From contig CAITZM010000080.1 in assembly GCA_903896925.1 (NCBI GenBank), positions 40,743 through 104,742 on the forward strand: DNA of 64,000 bases, written 5' to 3'. Numbering within the stretch: position 1 is the first letter of the stretch; every line of letters begins with the position of its first letter. Below the pieces are notes generated by a model. That model was not told where the DNA came from. It ran no database searches and was given only the letters and a program-made list of their open reading frames with translations. A program made the translations under genes and the position numbers. Origin of the DNA: an uncultured Lentisphaerota bacterium. GTDB taxonomy: Bacteria > Verrucomicrobiota > Kiritimatiellia > CAIQIC01. Of this stretch, positions 17,628-26,498 are shown in pieces.

Positions 17628-18173
17628 TTAGATTGTCTTCACTGCTGAATGTCCGCGGGCCCGACCTGCCGGCCCGGCCGACCTGCTGTCCACAACTGGT
17701 TGCACTTTGAAACCATCGGTGTCCGCGGGCTCTACCAGGTTCTGCTGGGCGCGCCGCAACACATGCTTGCAGGTGGCCAGCTCCGGCGCGGTGATGCCTG
17801 CGGTGGCCTCGTCCAGGATGCCCTGCACCAGCGCGGTGGCCTTGCCCATCACGGCGGCGCCCTGCTTGGTCAGAAAGATCATTTTTTCGCGGCGGTCGCT
17901 CTGGCCGGCCAGGCGCAGGATCAGCCCGCTTTTTTCCAGGTCGGCGGCGAGCCGGGCCATGTACGTCTTATCCTTGACCAGCCGCTCGGCCAACTCCCGC
18001 TGCGACTGGCCGCCCTGGGCCCAGACGTGCACCAGCAGCGACCATTTCTCCGAGCAGATCGGGACCGCGCGCCGCGGCAGTTCCTCGCTGATGCGCTTGA
18101 GGATGGTCCGGGAGAACAGCGTCGTCAGGTAACCGAGCGATTCCGCGAGTTCGTATTTGGCGCGTGCTTTCAT
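17628..18173 (-). CDS. MarR-family transcriptional regulator
   Basis: 181-residue winged-helix MarR protein. The dimerisation helices surround a reader region SQRELAERLVKDKTYMARLAADLEKSGLI, followed by the wing SDRREKMIFLTKQG. It probably represses its own operon with yceI. ATG 18173 is chosen over ATG 18197 because the latter lies inside the predicted promoter spacer. The palindrome TGGTTGCAATTTACAACCA (18178-18196) covers the -10 box, the expected site of autorepression. The predicted leader is only about five bases. The extended C-terminal tail (about 25 residues, Arg/Gly/Ala-rich) is unusual for MarR. Confidence 0.88.
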   Translation of the reverse strand: MKARAKYELAESLGYLTTLFSRTILKRISEELPRRAVPICSEKWSLLVHVWAQGGQSQRELAERLVKDKTYMARLAADLEKSGLILRLAGQSDRREKMIFLTKQGAAVMGKATALVQGILDEATAGITAPELATCKHVLRRAQQNLVEPADTDGFKVQPVVDSRSAGPAGRARGHSAVKTI

Positions 18174-18177
18174 TTTG

Positions 18178-18212
18178 TGGTTGCAATTTACAACCATTCT
18201 TCAGGCTGTCAA
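18178..18212 (-). promoter_or_regulatory. MarR-yceI promoter with overlapping operator
   Basis: Read on the minus strand: TTGACA (18212-18207), 16 bases, then TAAATT (18190-18185). The 19-base inverted repeat TGGTTGCAATTTACAACCA (18178-18196) contains the whole -10 box. This layout fits autorepression by the adjacent MarR protein. Confidence 0.7.
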
Positions 18213-18386
18213 ATGCCCGGCCTTTTATTTTCCGGCTGTCCCGGGCTGGCGGCCAGGCGCGAATGGATGGCCTGCCCACGCAGAAGCCGGGCGCGACCCC
18301 GTCCGCTCTCTTTTCGAAGGTAAAACGCCGGAGGCATTTTCGCTTTGCGCAAAGCGGGGTATTCTTGGCGACGAGGAAGGTGATCT

Positions 18387-21044
18387 ATGATGGGCATTTT
18401 CAGCGCGGGCTTATGGCTGTTGTTGCTGCTGGCGCTCACGCGTTGTTTCTGGAGCTTGGGCCATTCGTCCCTCCAGCGGCGGCTGGGGGCCTTGTGGCTG
18501 CTGCTCGTCCCGGCGCTGGCCGTACCCTTCTATTTCCGGCCCCACGAGGAGTTGCTCGGCGGCACGGAGGCCGGCGCGTGCGCCAATACCGCCGCGACCT
18601 TCGCCCGCACCGGCCACCTGTCCCACACGGACCCGCTGCTGGCCCGGATTCCGGAATCGGAACGCGCCGCCTTCCTGTTGGGCGGGGCCGGACCCGGCCA
18701 GACCAAGGATGCCTGCCTCTGGGTGAAGAATCTGCACACGGCAGAACTGGGGCCCTGGTTCCAACCGGCCTATGCGGTATGGCTGAGCCTCCCGCTCAAG
18801 TATCTGCCTGCATGGTGTGTGCTGTACGGCGCACCGTTGTTGGCCGTGCTAACCGCCGCGGCCTTGGCGCTGCTGGGTGTGCAGTTGTTCGGCAGCCGCC
18901 GGGGCGGGATCCTGACGGCGATCTTTCTCCTGGCCAACCCCATGGTGCTCTGGCTCGGGCGCAGTTCCTGTGCGGAATGGGGCGCGCTTTTGTTCTTCTG
19001 GTTAGGGCTGGCCTTGGTGGCGCACGCCTGGCGTTCGCCCGGCGAGCGCCACATGGCCGACTTCGCCTTGGGGGCTCTGTGCTTGATGGTCGCCCCATTT
19101 TTCCACATCTCCGCATGGTTCGGCATCCTGCCCGTGGGGGGCATCCTGCTTGTCAAGGCCGCGCTGGGTCGGCGGCTGTTCATCCTGATCGTGCCCATCA
19201 TGACCGTGGGCTTCCTCGCCTTTCTTTGGCATGTGGCCCAGGTGACCGATCCCCACCACCTGCTGCCCTACCTGCAACCGCTGAATCAGCATCCCGGCTG
19301 GGTGTTCGCAGCGGCCTTGGCGGTCTTGCTGGCGCTGAGCACCTTGTGCAGCCGGCTGACGTCATCGACGGGACCCGGCCGGCCGTTGGCGGACCGGCAT
19401 CCCGACCGATTCGCCCTGGTGCTTTGGCTGGCACTGCTGGTGATCGGCCTCTGCCCCGGCCTGCGGGAACATCTGCCGCTCGTATCCAGCAGCCTGTCGG
19501 TTGACCCGGGCCCGACGGATGTGCAGGGCTGGCCGCCATGCGTTTCGCGCAGCGCACTTTGGGCGGCGTGGGCCGGCTGGGGTGCCTGGCTTTTCAGGAA
19601 GGGTGCGCATGCGGACCTCCGCCTCGGATCGGCCGCCATCCTTCTGCCGGGCCTGCTGCTGTCGGGGAGCTTGCAGCACTACGCGCTGGGTGCACGCCAG
19701 GGCTTGTTCTTCTGGGCGCCGGTAATGGCGTTGTGCCTGGCGGCTCTCGTGCTGTGGGTCTGGGAGCACCGCCAGGCTTGGAGTCGACCGGTGGCCGTGG
19801 TTGTGGCGGCGCTGTTGCTGGTGGCGCTATGGCATGGACGCACGCACGTGGCGGAGCGCGTGGGTTGCGCAGGACTCTATCGCACCTATGAAAAGCTGGC
19901 GGCGCCGGTCCAGGCGGCCAAGGGGTGGCTGCTGGTGGAATATTCGCCCCTGGCGGCACCCATGGAACATATGTTCGCCGTGCCTACCCTGGCGCTGGAT
20001 ACCGTGCATCACGCCAGCGCCTTTCCCGTGGCCGAGGCAGCCTGGGAACACCTGATGCGCATCAACCCCCGGCAGGCCTGTTTCTTCCTGACGCCCTTCC
20101 ATCCGCCCTACAGCGAACGTTTTGTGTTCGCGCTGGAGCAGCGTCTGCATGGCGCCGGTCCGGCCATGGCCGGGGGGCCGGACCGGTTACCGGACCAGAT
20201 CGTAGACCGCGGCTTCGCGCTCTCGCTTTACCGCATGGCCTTGCGCACGCCGGCGGACACAGAGCACGAAAACCCGGAGCTGAACCAAGCCCTGAGACCC
20301 GATGCGAGCAATTTCGGCCTGCATGGTTTTTCCCAACTGCAGACAGCGCCCTGGCCGGTCCACGGGTTGGCCGTGCCGGCCGATACCGAGGTTCCCATCC
20401 CGCTGGATGGCGAGACCACCTTCCTGCAAGGCGATGACCTGTATTTTATTTTTTACGGGTCCTTCCGGCAGCTGCACCCCCCGCACCTGCTGGGAAATTT
20501 CACCGGGATACATGAGGTCAAATGGTTGCACCTGACCGATGATTGGTGGGTGTTGCGGCTGCACGGCCAGATCACCGCAGCGCGGTCTTTTCGCATCCAC
20601 AGCACGACCGAGGCCCTCCTGACCGATGTGCAGGTTCTGCGCGATGGCACGTTCCAGTCCCTGGCCACCGGCTGGGCGACCAACGGCTTGAGCGTCAAAG
20701 TGCTGCCACCATTGCGCGCACGCTGGACGCTGCCCGAGGCTTCCTTCACCATGCCTGCCCCGCGTGGCGCAACGGGCGACTTGATGCTCTATCTGGCCGC
20801 ACCGCCCGCGGCGACGGTATCGCCCTTCTCCTTGCGCGTGGCGGGCCGCGGCACGGACAACCAGGCACCGCGACACCTGGTGCCCGGCGACCCGCGTTGG
20901 TACATCTTCCGTGCGGCCGCCATCGGGTTCACACCCACCAATCATGTCGTGACGCTGACCACCGCTCCACCGTTGCATGGCAACGCTCCCGGCCTCCCTC
21001 GGGAACTGGGCGTGTTGCTGGGTTATGCGGTCGTGACGGACTGA
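18387..21044 (+). CDS. Large multi-pass membrane protein, GT-C glycosyltransferase-like
   Basis: 885 residues. About ten to twelve hydrophobic helices occupy the first ~500 residues, interrupted by a periplasmic loop after the first two helices (GTEAGACANTAATFARTG, resembling the acidic first loop of GT-C transferases). A long soluble C-terminal part follows. The organisation resembles dolichyl- or polyprenyl-phosphate-sugar transferases (PMT/ArnT-like), but I see no decisive motif, so the transferase role is inferred from shape alone. GGAAGGTGAT precedes two adjacent ATGs (18387, 18390). It appears monocistronic. A 16-base palindrome CGCTTTGCGCAAAGCG lies upstream at 18341-18356. Confidence 0.7.
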   Translation: MMGIFSAGLWLLLLLALTRCFWSLGHSSLQRRLGALWLLLVPALAVPFYFRPHEELLGGTEAGACANTAATFARTGHLSHTDPLLARIPESERAAFLLGGAGPGQTKDACLWVKNLHTAELGPWFQPAYAVWLSLPLKYLPAWCVLYGAPLLAVLTAAALALLGVQLFGSRRGGILTAIFLLANPMVLWLGRSSCAEWGALLFFWLGLALVAHAWRSPGERHMADFALGALCLMVAPFFHISAWFGILPVGGILLVKAALGRRLFILIVPIMTVGFLAFLWHVAQVTDPHHLLPYLQPLNQHPGWVFAAALAVLLALSTLCSRLTSSTGPGRPLADRHPDRFALVLWLALLVIGLCPGLREHLPLVSSSLSVDPGPTDVQGWPPCVSRSALWAAWAGWGAWLFRKGAHADLRLGSAAILLPGLLLSGSLQHYALGARQGLFFWAPVMALCLAALVLWVWEHRQAWSRPVAVVVAALLLVALWHGRTHVAERVGCAGLYRTYEKLAAPVQAAKGWLLVEYSPLAAPMEHMFAVPTLALDTVHHASAFPVAEAAWEHLMRINPRQACFFLTPFHPPYSERFVFALEQRLHGAGPAMAGGPDRLPDQIVDRGFALSLYRMALRTPADTEHENPELNQALRPDASNFGLHGFSQLQTAPWPVHGLAVPADTEVPIPLDGETTFLQGDDLYFIFYGSFRQLHPPHLLGNFTGIHEVKWLHLTDDWWVLRLHGQITAARSFRIHSTTEALLTDVQVLRDGTFQSLATGWATNGLSVKVLPPLRARWTLPEASFTMPAPRGATGDLMLYLAAPPAATVSPFSLRVAGRGTDNQAPRHLVPGDPRWYIFRAAAIGFTPTNHVVTLTTAPPLHGNAPGLPRELGVLLGYAVVTD

Positions 21045-21123
21045 AGCCCCGGCCTGCGCTTCCTGCCTGATAACGATCGTGGGTATAAGGCCGGCTGCCC
21101 ACAACCCGTAAAACGACGTTGTT

Positions 21124-21151
21124 TTGCATCGGCCCGCAGGTGTGGTAGCCT
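21124..21151 (+). promoter_or_regulatory. Possible promoter of lpdA
   Basis: TTGCAT (21124-21129) and TAGCCT (21146-21151) are separated by 16 bases. The match is modest, but position and spacing suit the ATG at 21178 with its CAGGAG ribosome site. Confidence 0.3.
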
Positions 21152-21177
21152 TGGGCCGCATTTTTCAGGAGCACGTT

Positions 21178-22581
21178 ATGAGCAAACTCGTTGTGATCGG
21201 TGGCGGGCCGGGCGGTTATCCGGCGGCGTTTCTGGCGGCGGACCTCGGGCTGGAGGTGACGCTGGTGGATCAGGAGCAGAACCCCGGCGGCGTCTGCCTC
21301 TACCGCGGCTGCATCCCGTCGAAGGCGCTGCTGCATATCGCCAGGCTGATCGAGGAGGCGCACGAGGCGGCCAAGCTGGGCGTGACGTTCGGCGCACCGC
21401 AGCTCGACCTCGCCAAGATCCGCTCGTGGAAGGAAAGCGTCGTCGCCACGCTGACCGGCGGCCTCGGCCAGCTCCGCAAGGCGCGCAAGATCAACTTCGT
21501 CCAGGGCCGCGCGCGGTTCCGCGACGGCCACACGCTGCTCGTCCGCAAGGCCGACGGCACCGACGAGACCATCGCGTTCGACCACGCGATCCTCGCGGCC
21601 GGGTCCTCGCCCGCGCAGATCCCCGGCTTCCCGAACCAGTCGCCCCGCCTCTGGGACAGCACCGGTGCGCTCGCCCTGGAGTCGATCCCGGCCTCGCTGC
21701 TCGTGGTCGGCGGCGGCTATATCGGCCTCGAACTCGGCAGCGTCTATGCCGCGCTCGGCACGCGCGTCAGCGTGGTGGAAATGCTGCCCACGCTGCTGCC
21801 CGGCGCCGACCGCGACCTCGTCGCACCGCTCGCCAAGCGCCTGCAGAAGAAGTTTGCCAGCATCATGCTGGAGACCAAGGTCGCCTCGATCACCGAGGTC
21901 AGTGACGGCCTCAAGGTGCGCTTTGAGGGCGCCAACGTGACGCAGCCGGAGCAGACGTTTGACCGCGTGCTGGTGTCCATCGGCCGCAAGCCGAACTCGC
22001 GCGACCTCGGGTTGGAAAACACCAGGATCGAACTCGACCCGCGCGGCTTCGTGAAGGTGGACGGACAGCGCCGCACCGCCGAGCCGACGGTCTTCGCCAT
22101 CGGCGACATCGCCGGCGAACCGATGCTCGCGCACAAGGCGACGCACGAGGCGCGCGTCGCCGTCGAGGCGATCCTCGGCAAGAAGGGCGTCTTCGAGCCG
22201 CAGGCGATCCCGGGCGTCGTCTTCACCGACCCGGAAATCGCCTGGTGCGGTCTGACCGAGGCGCAGGCCGAGAAGGATGGCCGCGCCGTCAAGATCGCCA
22301 AGTTCCCGTGGGCCGCCTCCGGCCGCGCGCTGACGCTCGACCGGCAGGAAGGCGTGACCAAGCTGGTGATCGATCCCGCCAGCGACCGCGTGCTCGGCGT
22401 CGGCATCACCGGCCCCGGCGCCGGCGACATGATCGCCGAGGGCGTCCTCGCCATCGAGATGGGCGCGACCGCGAAGGATCTCGCCCTGACCATCCATCCC
22501 CACCCGACCCTCTCCGAAACGGTGATGGAAGCCGCCGAAGTCGCCGGCGGCCACTGCACCCACATCTTCAAGAAGAAATGA
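21178..22581 (+). CDS. lpdA: Dihydrolipoyl dehydrogenase
   Basis: 467-residue flavin disulfide reductase that reoxidises dihydrolipoamide in 2-oxoacid dehydrogenase or glycine cleavage complexes. It has the FAD-binding GGGPGG motif at residues 8-13, the redox disulfide C40-LYRG-C45-IPSK, the NAD-binding VVGGGYIGLELG, the second FAD motif VFAIGDIAGEPMLAHKATHE and the C-terminal HPHPTLSE His-Glu pair. The start at 21178 has CAGGAG 7-12 bases upstream. No E1 or E2 genes are nearby, so it must serve complexes encoded elsewhere. The stop overlaps the start of the GH28 gene (ATGA), an unexpected pairing of a cytoplasmic redox enzyme with a secreted hydrolase. Confidence 0.95.
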   Translation: MSKLVVIGGGPGGYPAAFLAADLGLEVTLVDQEQNPGGVCLYRGCIPSKALLHIARLIEEAHEAAKLGVTFGAPQLDLAKIRSWKESVVATLTGGLGQLRKARKINFVQGRARFRDGHTLLVRKADGTDETIAFDHAILAAGSSPAQIPGFPNQSPRLWDSTGALALESIPASLLVVGGGYIGLELGSVYAALGTRVSVVEMLPTLLPGADRDLVAPLAKRLQKKFASIMLETKVASITEVSDGLKVRFEGANVTQPEQTFDRVLVSIGRKPNSRDLGLENTRIELDPRGFVKVDGQRRTAEPTVFAIGDIAGEPMLAHKATHEARVAVEAILGKKGVFEPQAIPGVVFTDPEIAWCGLTEAQAEKDGRAVKIAKFPWAASGRALTLDRQEGVTKLVIDPASDRVLGVGITGPGAGDMIAEGVLAIEMGATAKDLALTIHPHPTLSETVMEAAEVAGGHCTHIFKKK

Positions 22582-24101
22582 GCGCGAGCCATCGCGTTAT
22601 GCGCTGCTTTCCCTTGTTACCGCTCGTGCTGCTGCTCGGCGGGCTCTGCGCGGCGGCCGCTGAATTCGACGCGCGGAAATATGGCGCAGCCGGCGACGGA
22701 CGGACCAAGGACACGGCGGCGCTACAAAAAGCCATCGACGCCGCCAGCGGCTCCGGCGGCGGCACGGTGCTGTTGACGCCGGGCGCCTACCTGTGCGGCA
22801 CGCTGGAAATGAAAAGCGGCGTGACGCTGCAGCTGCAAAAGGGCGCGACGTTGCTCGGCAGCACCGACCCCAGGGATTACCACCACAACGCGCTCCTCGT
22901 CGCCGAAGGGCAACACCACCTCGGACTCTGCGGCGAGGGCTGCATCGATGGCCAGGGCGCACAGCTCTATGCGGCCATCGAAAAAGACGGCGCCTGGCGA
23001 AAACTTTCCGGGAAACGCCCGCCGGAAAACCTCCGCCCGATGCTCATCAAGTTCACCGGCTGCGCCGAGGTGACCGTCCGCGACCTTACGCTCAAGTCCG
23101 CCGCGTGCTGGGTGCAGGACTACATCGACTGCGAGCGCCTCACCCTGGACCACGTCACCGTGCGCAGCACCGCCGCGTGGAACAACGACGGCATCGACAT
23201 CTATGGCTGCCGCGACGTCGTCGTGCGCGGCTGCGACGTGGACTCCGCGGACGATGGCATCTGCCTGAAATCCGGCGCCACGGCCTGCGACCGCGTGCTG
23301 ATCGAAAACTGCCGGATCCGCTCCAGCGCCAGCGCGCTCAAGTTCGGGACCAGTTCCCACGCCGGGTTCAAGAACATCACCGTGCGCCATCTCGACATCT
23401 ACGACACCGCGCGCTCCGCCATCGCACTCGAAAGCGTGGACGGCGCCCTCATCGAGAACGTGGATATCTCCCACGTCCGAGCGACGAACACCGGCAATGC
23501 GATATTCCTCCGGCTCGGCCATCGCGACGAAAAGTCCCCGGTCGGTGCGCTGCGCAACGTGCAGATCTCCGATGTGATCGTCGACGTGCCCGCGGACCAG
23601 CCCGATTTGAAATATCCCTTCCCCTGTCCGCCCGTGCGCGCGCCGCACAACCTGCTCCCCGCCTCGATCGTCGGACTGCCCGGCCACCCGGTGCAGAATG
23701 TCCGGCTGCGCGACATCACCATCACCTATGCGGGCGGCGGCCGGCGCGACCGCGCGCAGGTGACGCCGGACCGCGTACCGGAACAGGCGGCCAAGTATCC
23801 CGAGTTTTCCATGTTCGGCGAACTGCCCGCGTGGGGCTTCTATTGCCGCCACGCCGAAGGCATCAGCTTCAGCAACTGCACCTTCCGCTGCACCGCCCGC
23901 GACTACCGCTCCGCACTGGTCTGCGATGACGTGAAGAACTTGGTGCTGGACGGCTGCCACCTCCTGCCCGCCGGCGACGAGCCGACGGTGCTGCTGAACA
24001 ACGTCCGCGACGCCCTCCTGCGCGCCAGCCCGGCGCCAGCCGGCGCGAAGACCTTCCTCGAAACCCGCGGCGACTGTGCGCACATCACGACGCTGCCTTG
24101 A
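22578..24101 (+). CDS. GH28 polygalacturonase-like protein, secreted
   Basis: 507-residue right-handed beta-helix of the GH28/pectate-lyase-3 type. A signal peptide (about residues 8-28) precedes FDARKYGAAGDGRTKDT, the usual GH28 opening. Catalytic Asp candidates are D204 in NNDGIDIYG and D225/D226 in SADDGICLKSG; ALKFGTSSHAGFKNI corresponds to the conserved GxxSHG-like loop. It probably hydrolyses a galacturonan or rhamnogalacturonan-like chain outside the cell. ATG 22578 overlaps the lpdA stop; ATG 22599 is an alternative that leaves a cleaner signal peptide. No partner pectinolytic genes lie nearby. Confidence 0.85.
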   Translation: MSASHRVMRCFPLLPLVLLLGGLCAAAAEFDARKYGAAGDGRTKDTAALQKAIDAASGSGGGTVLLTPGAYLCGTLEMKSGVTLQLQKGATLLGSTDPRDYHHNALLVAEGQHHLGLCGEGCIDGQGAQLYAAIEKDGAWRKLSGKRPPENLRPMLIKFTGCAEVTVRDLTLKSAACWVQDYIDCERLTLDHVTVRSTAAWNNDGIDIYGCRDVVVRGCDVDSADDGICLKSGATACDRVLIENCRIRSSASALKFGTSSHAGFKNITVRHLDIYDTARSAIALESVDGALIENVDISHVRATNTGNAIFLRLGHRDEKSPVGALRNVQISDVIVDVPADQPDLKYPFPCPPVRAPHNLLPASIVGLPGHPVQNVRLRDITITYAGGGRRDRAQVTPDRVPEQAAKYPEFSMFGELPAWGFYCRHAEGISFSNCTFRCTARDYRSALVCDDVKNLVLDGCHLLPAGDEPTVLLNNVRDALLRASPAPAGAKTFLETRGDCAHITTLP

Positions 24102-24200
24102 CCCGCCCGGCACGCTCCAGGACGGTCCCCGTCATGTCGAAACCCGGACAGGCGGCCAGAGGACCCCGCCGGGCTCGCACGCGGGCGCCTATCGCGGGCC

Positions 24201-24229
24201 TTGAGCCCGCGAAGTAATTGGCATAGAAT
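24201..24229 (+). promoter_or_regulatory. Predicted promoter of the signalling/exopolysaccharide operon
   Basis: TTGAGC (24201-24206) and TAGAAT (24224-24229) have 17-base spacing. The expected transcript start is within about five bases of the ATG at 24241, so the first gene would be almost leaderless. No other good promoter was seen before the end of the run at 42859. Confidence 0.45.
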
Positions 24230-24240
24230 GACCGGCACAC

Positions 24241-24645
24241 ATGGCTACCATCCTTATTGTGGACGATGACGACGCCTTGCGCACGCTGCTGCGGCGCGTG
24301 CTGACGCGCGCCGGCTACAGCACCCTCGAGGCGGCCAACGGTCGCGAGGCGCTAGCGTGTCTGCAGGCGAAAACCGTGGACCTGATGATCACCGACCTGT
24401 TCATGCCGCAGCAGGACGGGCTGGAGACGATCCTGGCGCTGCGCCGGACGAACCGCGCGCTGCCGATCATTGCGATGTCCGGCGGCGGCAGCGCGGCGCA
24501 GTTCGAAATGCTCCGCACCGCCAGCCTGTTCGGCGCAGCGCGCGTGCTGATGAAGCCGTTCCGCGCCGAGGAAGTCCTGGCGACCATCAACGAACTGCTG
24601 CCGACCGCACCCTCTGCGACCCGCCCCGAGGCACCGGCGCCATGA
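24241..24645 (+). CDS. Single-domain response regulator (CheY-like)
   Basis: 134 residues, receiver domain only. The acidic pocket is ILIVDDDD, the phospho-acceptor is Asp52 in MITDLFMP, followed by MSGG (Thr/Ser switch as Ser) and the conserved Lys in LMKPF. No output domain, so it must act by protein contact or as a phosphate shuttle for the hybrid kinase encoded downstream. It is the first gene of a fifteen-gene run; its TGA overlaps the next ATG. No clear ribosome site, consistent with a very short leader. Confidence 0.9.
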   Translation: MATILIVDDDDALRTLLRRVLTRAGYSTLEAANGREALACLQAKTVDLMITDLFMPQQDGLETILALRRTNRALPIIAMSGGGSAAQFEMLRTASLFGAARVLMKPFRAEEVLATINELLPTAPSATRPEAPAP

Positions 24646-26498
24646 CCGCCTTCTTCAACGGGCAGGGCGATTTCATTTTGAGCGTGCAGGGGGTGGTCTG
24701 CGTGACGTTGGCGCTGGCCTGCGTGCTGCTGGGCCGGACAGCGCTCTGGCGCTGGCTGGCCGCGGCCGTGTTCGTGGCGGGACTGGAGCGCTGGTTCGAA
24801 ATGTTGACGCCGGTCTTTCACGAGCAGCCGGTTTTTATCGTCAGCGCGTGGGGGCTGCGCATCCTGGCCTTGCTGGTGTTGCTGGAGTGCGGCCGCCGCA
24901 ACTGGCAGCCGCCCCGGCCACTGGCAGGGTGGTGGCTCTATGGCGGGCTGGCGGCGCTGGCGGGAGGACTGGCCCTCGCGGGCGGCTGGCCTTGGCTGGA
25001 ACACGGGGCGCTCTGGCTGCTGACCGCGGCGGCTGGCGGCGCGGCGGTGCTGGTGTTGCGCCGGAACGCCCACCCGACGGCGCGTGTCGGCGGTCCGGCC
25101 TGGATGACGCTCTGCGGCGGCGTGCTGGGCTTGTTCCTGTTGACGGCTTTCGTGCTGACCCCGCCGGCCCAACCCTGGCAAGTCCTGAAGGAGCCGGCCG
25201 GCGGCTGGCTGCTGCGCTGGACCCAGCAAGGACTGCCGCTGCTTCTGGCCGCAGGTGCGTTGGGGCTGTTTTTTCCGGCGTTGCACACCCACCGCACGCG
25301 CAAGACCGCGCCGCTCCTGCTGTGGAGTGTGCCGCTGCAGGCGGCGGTATTGTTTTCGGGCGTGTGCTTCAGCAACTTTGCGTCGCGCAGGGAGGACAAC
25401 GATCACCGCACGCAGTTGCTGCTGCGCGCCAAAACCGCCGCCGCCGCACTGGATGCCGAGACCGTGGCCCGGTTGACCGCGACCGCGGCCGACACGACGC
25501 AGCCGGAGTATGCGCGCGTGCGCCGTCAGCTGCGGCAGATCCGCGAGGGCAATGCCGACATGCGTTTTGTCTATTTGTTTGCGCCGCGCGGCACACAGGC
25601 GGTGTTTCTGGCCGACTCCGAACTGGAGACCTCGAAGGATTATTCACCCCCGGGCCAGGTCTACGAGGAAGCCAGCGCCGAGGTGCGGCAGGCGCTGCAC
25701 ACGGGCGCGGCGTTTCTGGAAGGGCCGCTGGAGGACCGCTGGGGTTTGTGGATGTCGGGTTTCGCCGGCGTGCCATCCGTGCGGGGTGGTGCGCCGGTGG
25801 CGCTGCTCGGCATGGATGTGGCGGCCCGCGCGTGGCGCATCGAGGTCTATTACCACCGGCTGGCTATGCTGGGACTGATGCTGTTTGTGGATCTGCTGTT
25901 GCTCGCCCTGTTGGCCGGCCTGCAGCTGGCGCGGGAAGCGGCGTTTGAGGTCGCGGCCTCGGAAGGCCGGTACCGCGACCTGATCGAGAATGCGCCGGAG
26001 GCCGTCTTTGTGGTCAACCTGGCCGACACGCGCATCTTGGACATGAACCCCCTGCTGCCGCGCTGGCTCGGCTATGAACCCGGGGAATTCCAAGGGCGCA
26101 CGCTCTTCGATTTCGCCAGCAAGGAGCCGAACATCATCCGCCAGAACCTGGAGATCGCCTGGCGTTCGCCAGTGCCGACGACCGTACGCAGCAGCTATCG
26201 GCGCAAGGACGGCACCTTGTTCCCCGTGGAGATCACGCAGGTGCCCTGCCGGTTCCAGGTCGGGCCGGCGGTGCTCGCCTTTGTGCGCGACATCACCGAA
26301 CGCGAGCAGAGCGAGGAGCGGTTGCGCAAGACGATGACGGAGCTGGAGCGTTTCAACCGGCTCATGATCGGACGCGAACTGCGGGTCCTTGAACTCAAAC
26401 AGGAGGTCAACGACCTGCGCCGCGCCGCGGGCCAGCCACCGGCCTATGCCTCCACGGAGAGCGCCGGCGGGTTGCGGAAAGGCGGCGGCCCGGCATGA
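24642..26498 (+). CDS. Membrane PAS sensor protein lacking a kinase domain
   Basis: 618 residues. Six or more hydrophobic helices occupy the first ~240 residues. A putative periplasmic sensor segment follows (about 245-400, preceded by FSNFASRREDNDHR), then another membrane helix (LAMLGLMLFVDLLLLALLAG). A PAS domain (about 440-560: YRDLIENAPEAVFVVN, ending VRDITEREQSEERL) leads to a coiled tail NRLMIGRELRVLELKQEVN. No HisKA, HATPase, GGDEF or EAL domain is present. The tail recurs in the next gene. It may pass a signal to the hybrid kinase by coiled-coil pairing. ATGA overlaps join it to both neighbours. Confidence 0.85.
   Translation: MTAFFNGQGDFILSVQGVVCVTLALACVLLGRTALWRWLAAAVFVAGLERWFEMLTPVFHEQPVFIVSAWGLRILALLVLLECGRRNWQPPRPLAGWWLYGGLAALAGGLALAGGWPWLEHGALWLLTAAAGGAAVLVLRRNAHPTARVGGPAWMTLCGGVLGLFLLTAFVLTPPAQPWQVLKEPAGGWLLRWTQQGLPLLLAAGALGLFFPALHTHRTRKTAPLLLWSVPLQAAVLFSGVCFSNFASRREDNDHRTQLLLRAKTAAAALDAETVARLTATAADTTQPEYARVRRQLRQIREGNADMRFVYLFAPRGTQAVFLADSELETSKDYSPPGQVYEEASAEVRQALHTGAAFLEGPLEDRWGLWMSGFAGVPSVRGGAPVALLGMDVAARAWRIEVYYHRLAMLGLMLFVDLLLLALLAGLQLAREAAFEVAASEGRYRDLIENAPEAVFVVNLADTRILDMNPLLPRWLGYEPGEFQGRTLFDFASKEPNIIRQNLEIAWRSPVPTTVRSSYRRKDGTLFPVEITQVPCRFQVGPAVLAFVRDITEREQSEERLRKTMTELERFNRLMIGRELRVLELKQEVNDLRRAAGQPPAYASTESAGGLRKGGGPA

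Noticed and set aside
18176..18197. Longer start (ATG 18197) for the MarR regulator
   Set aside because: It lies in the spacer of a TTGACA-N16-TAAATT promoter, so it would not be on the transcript.
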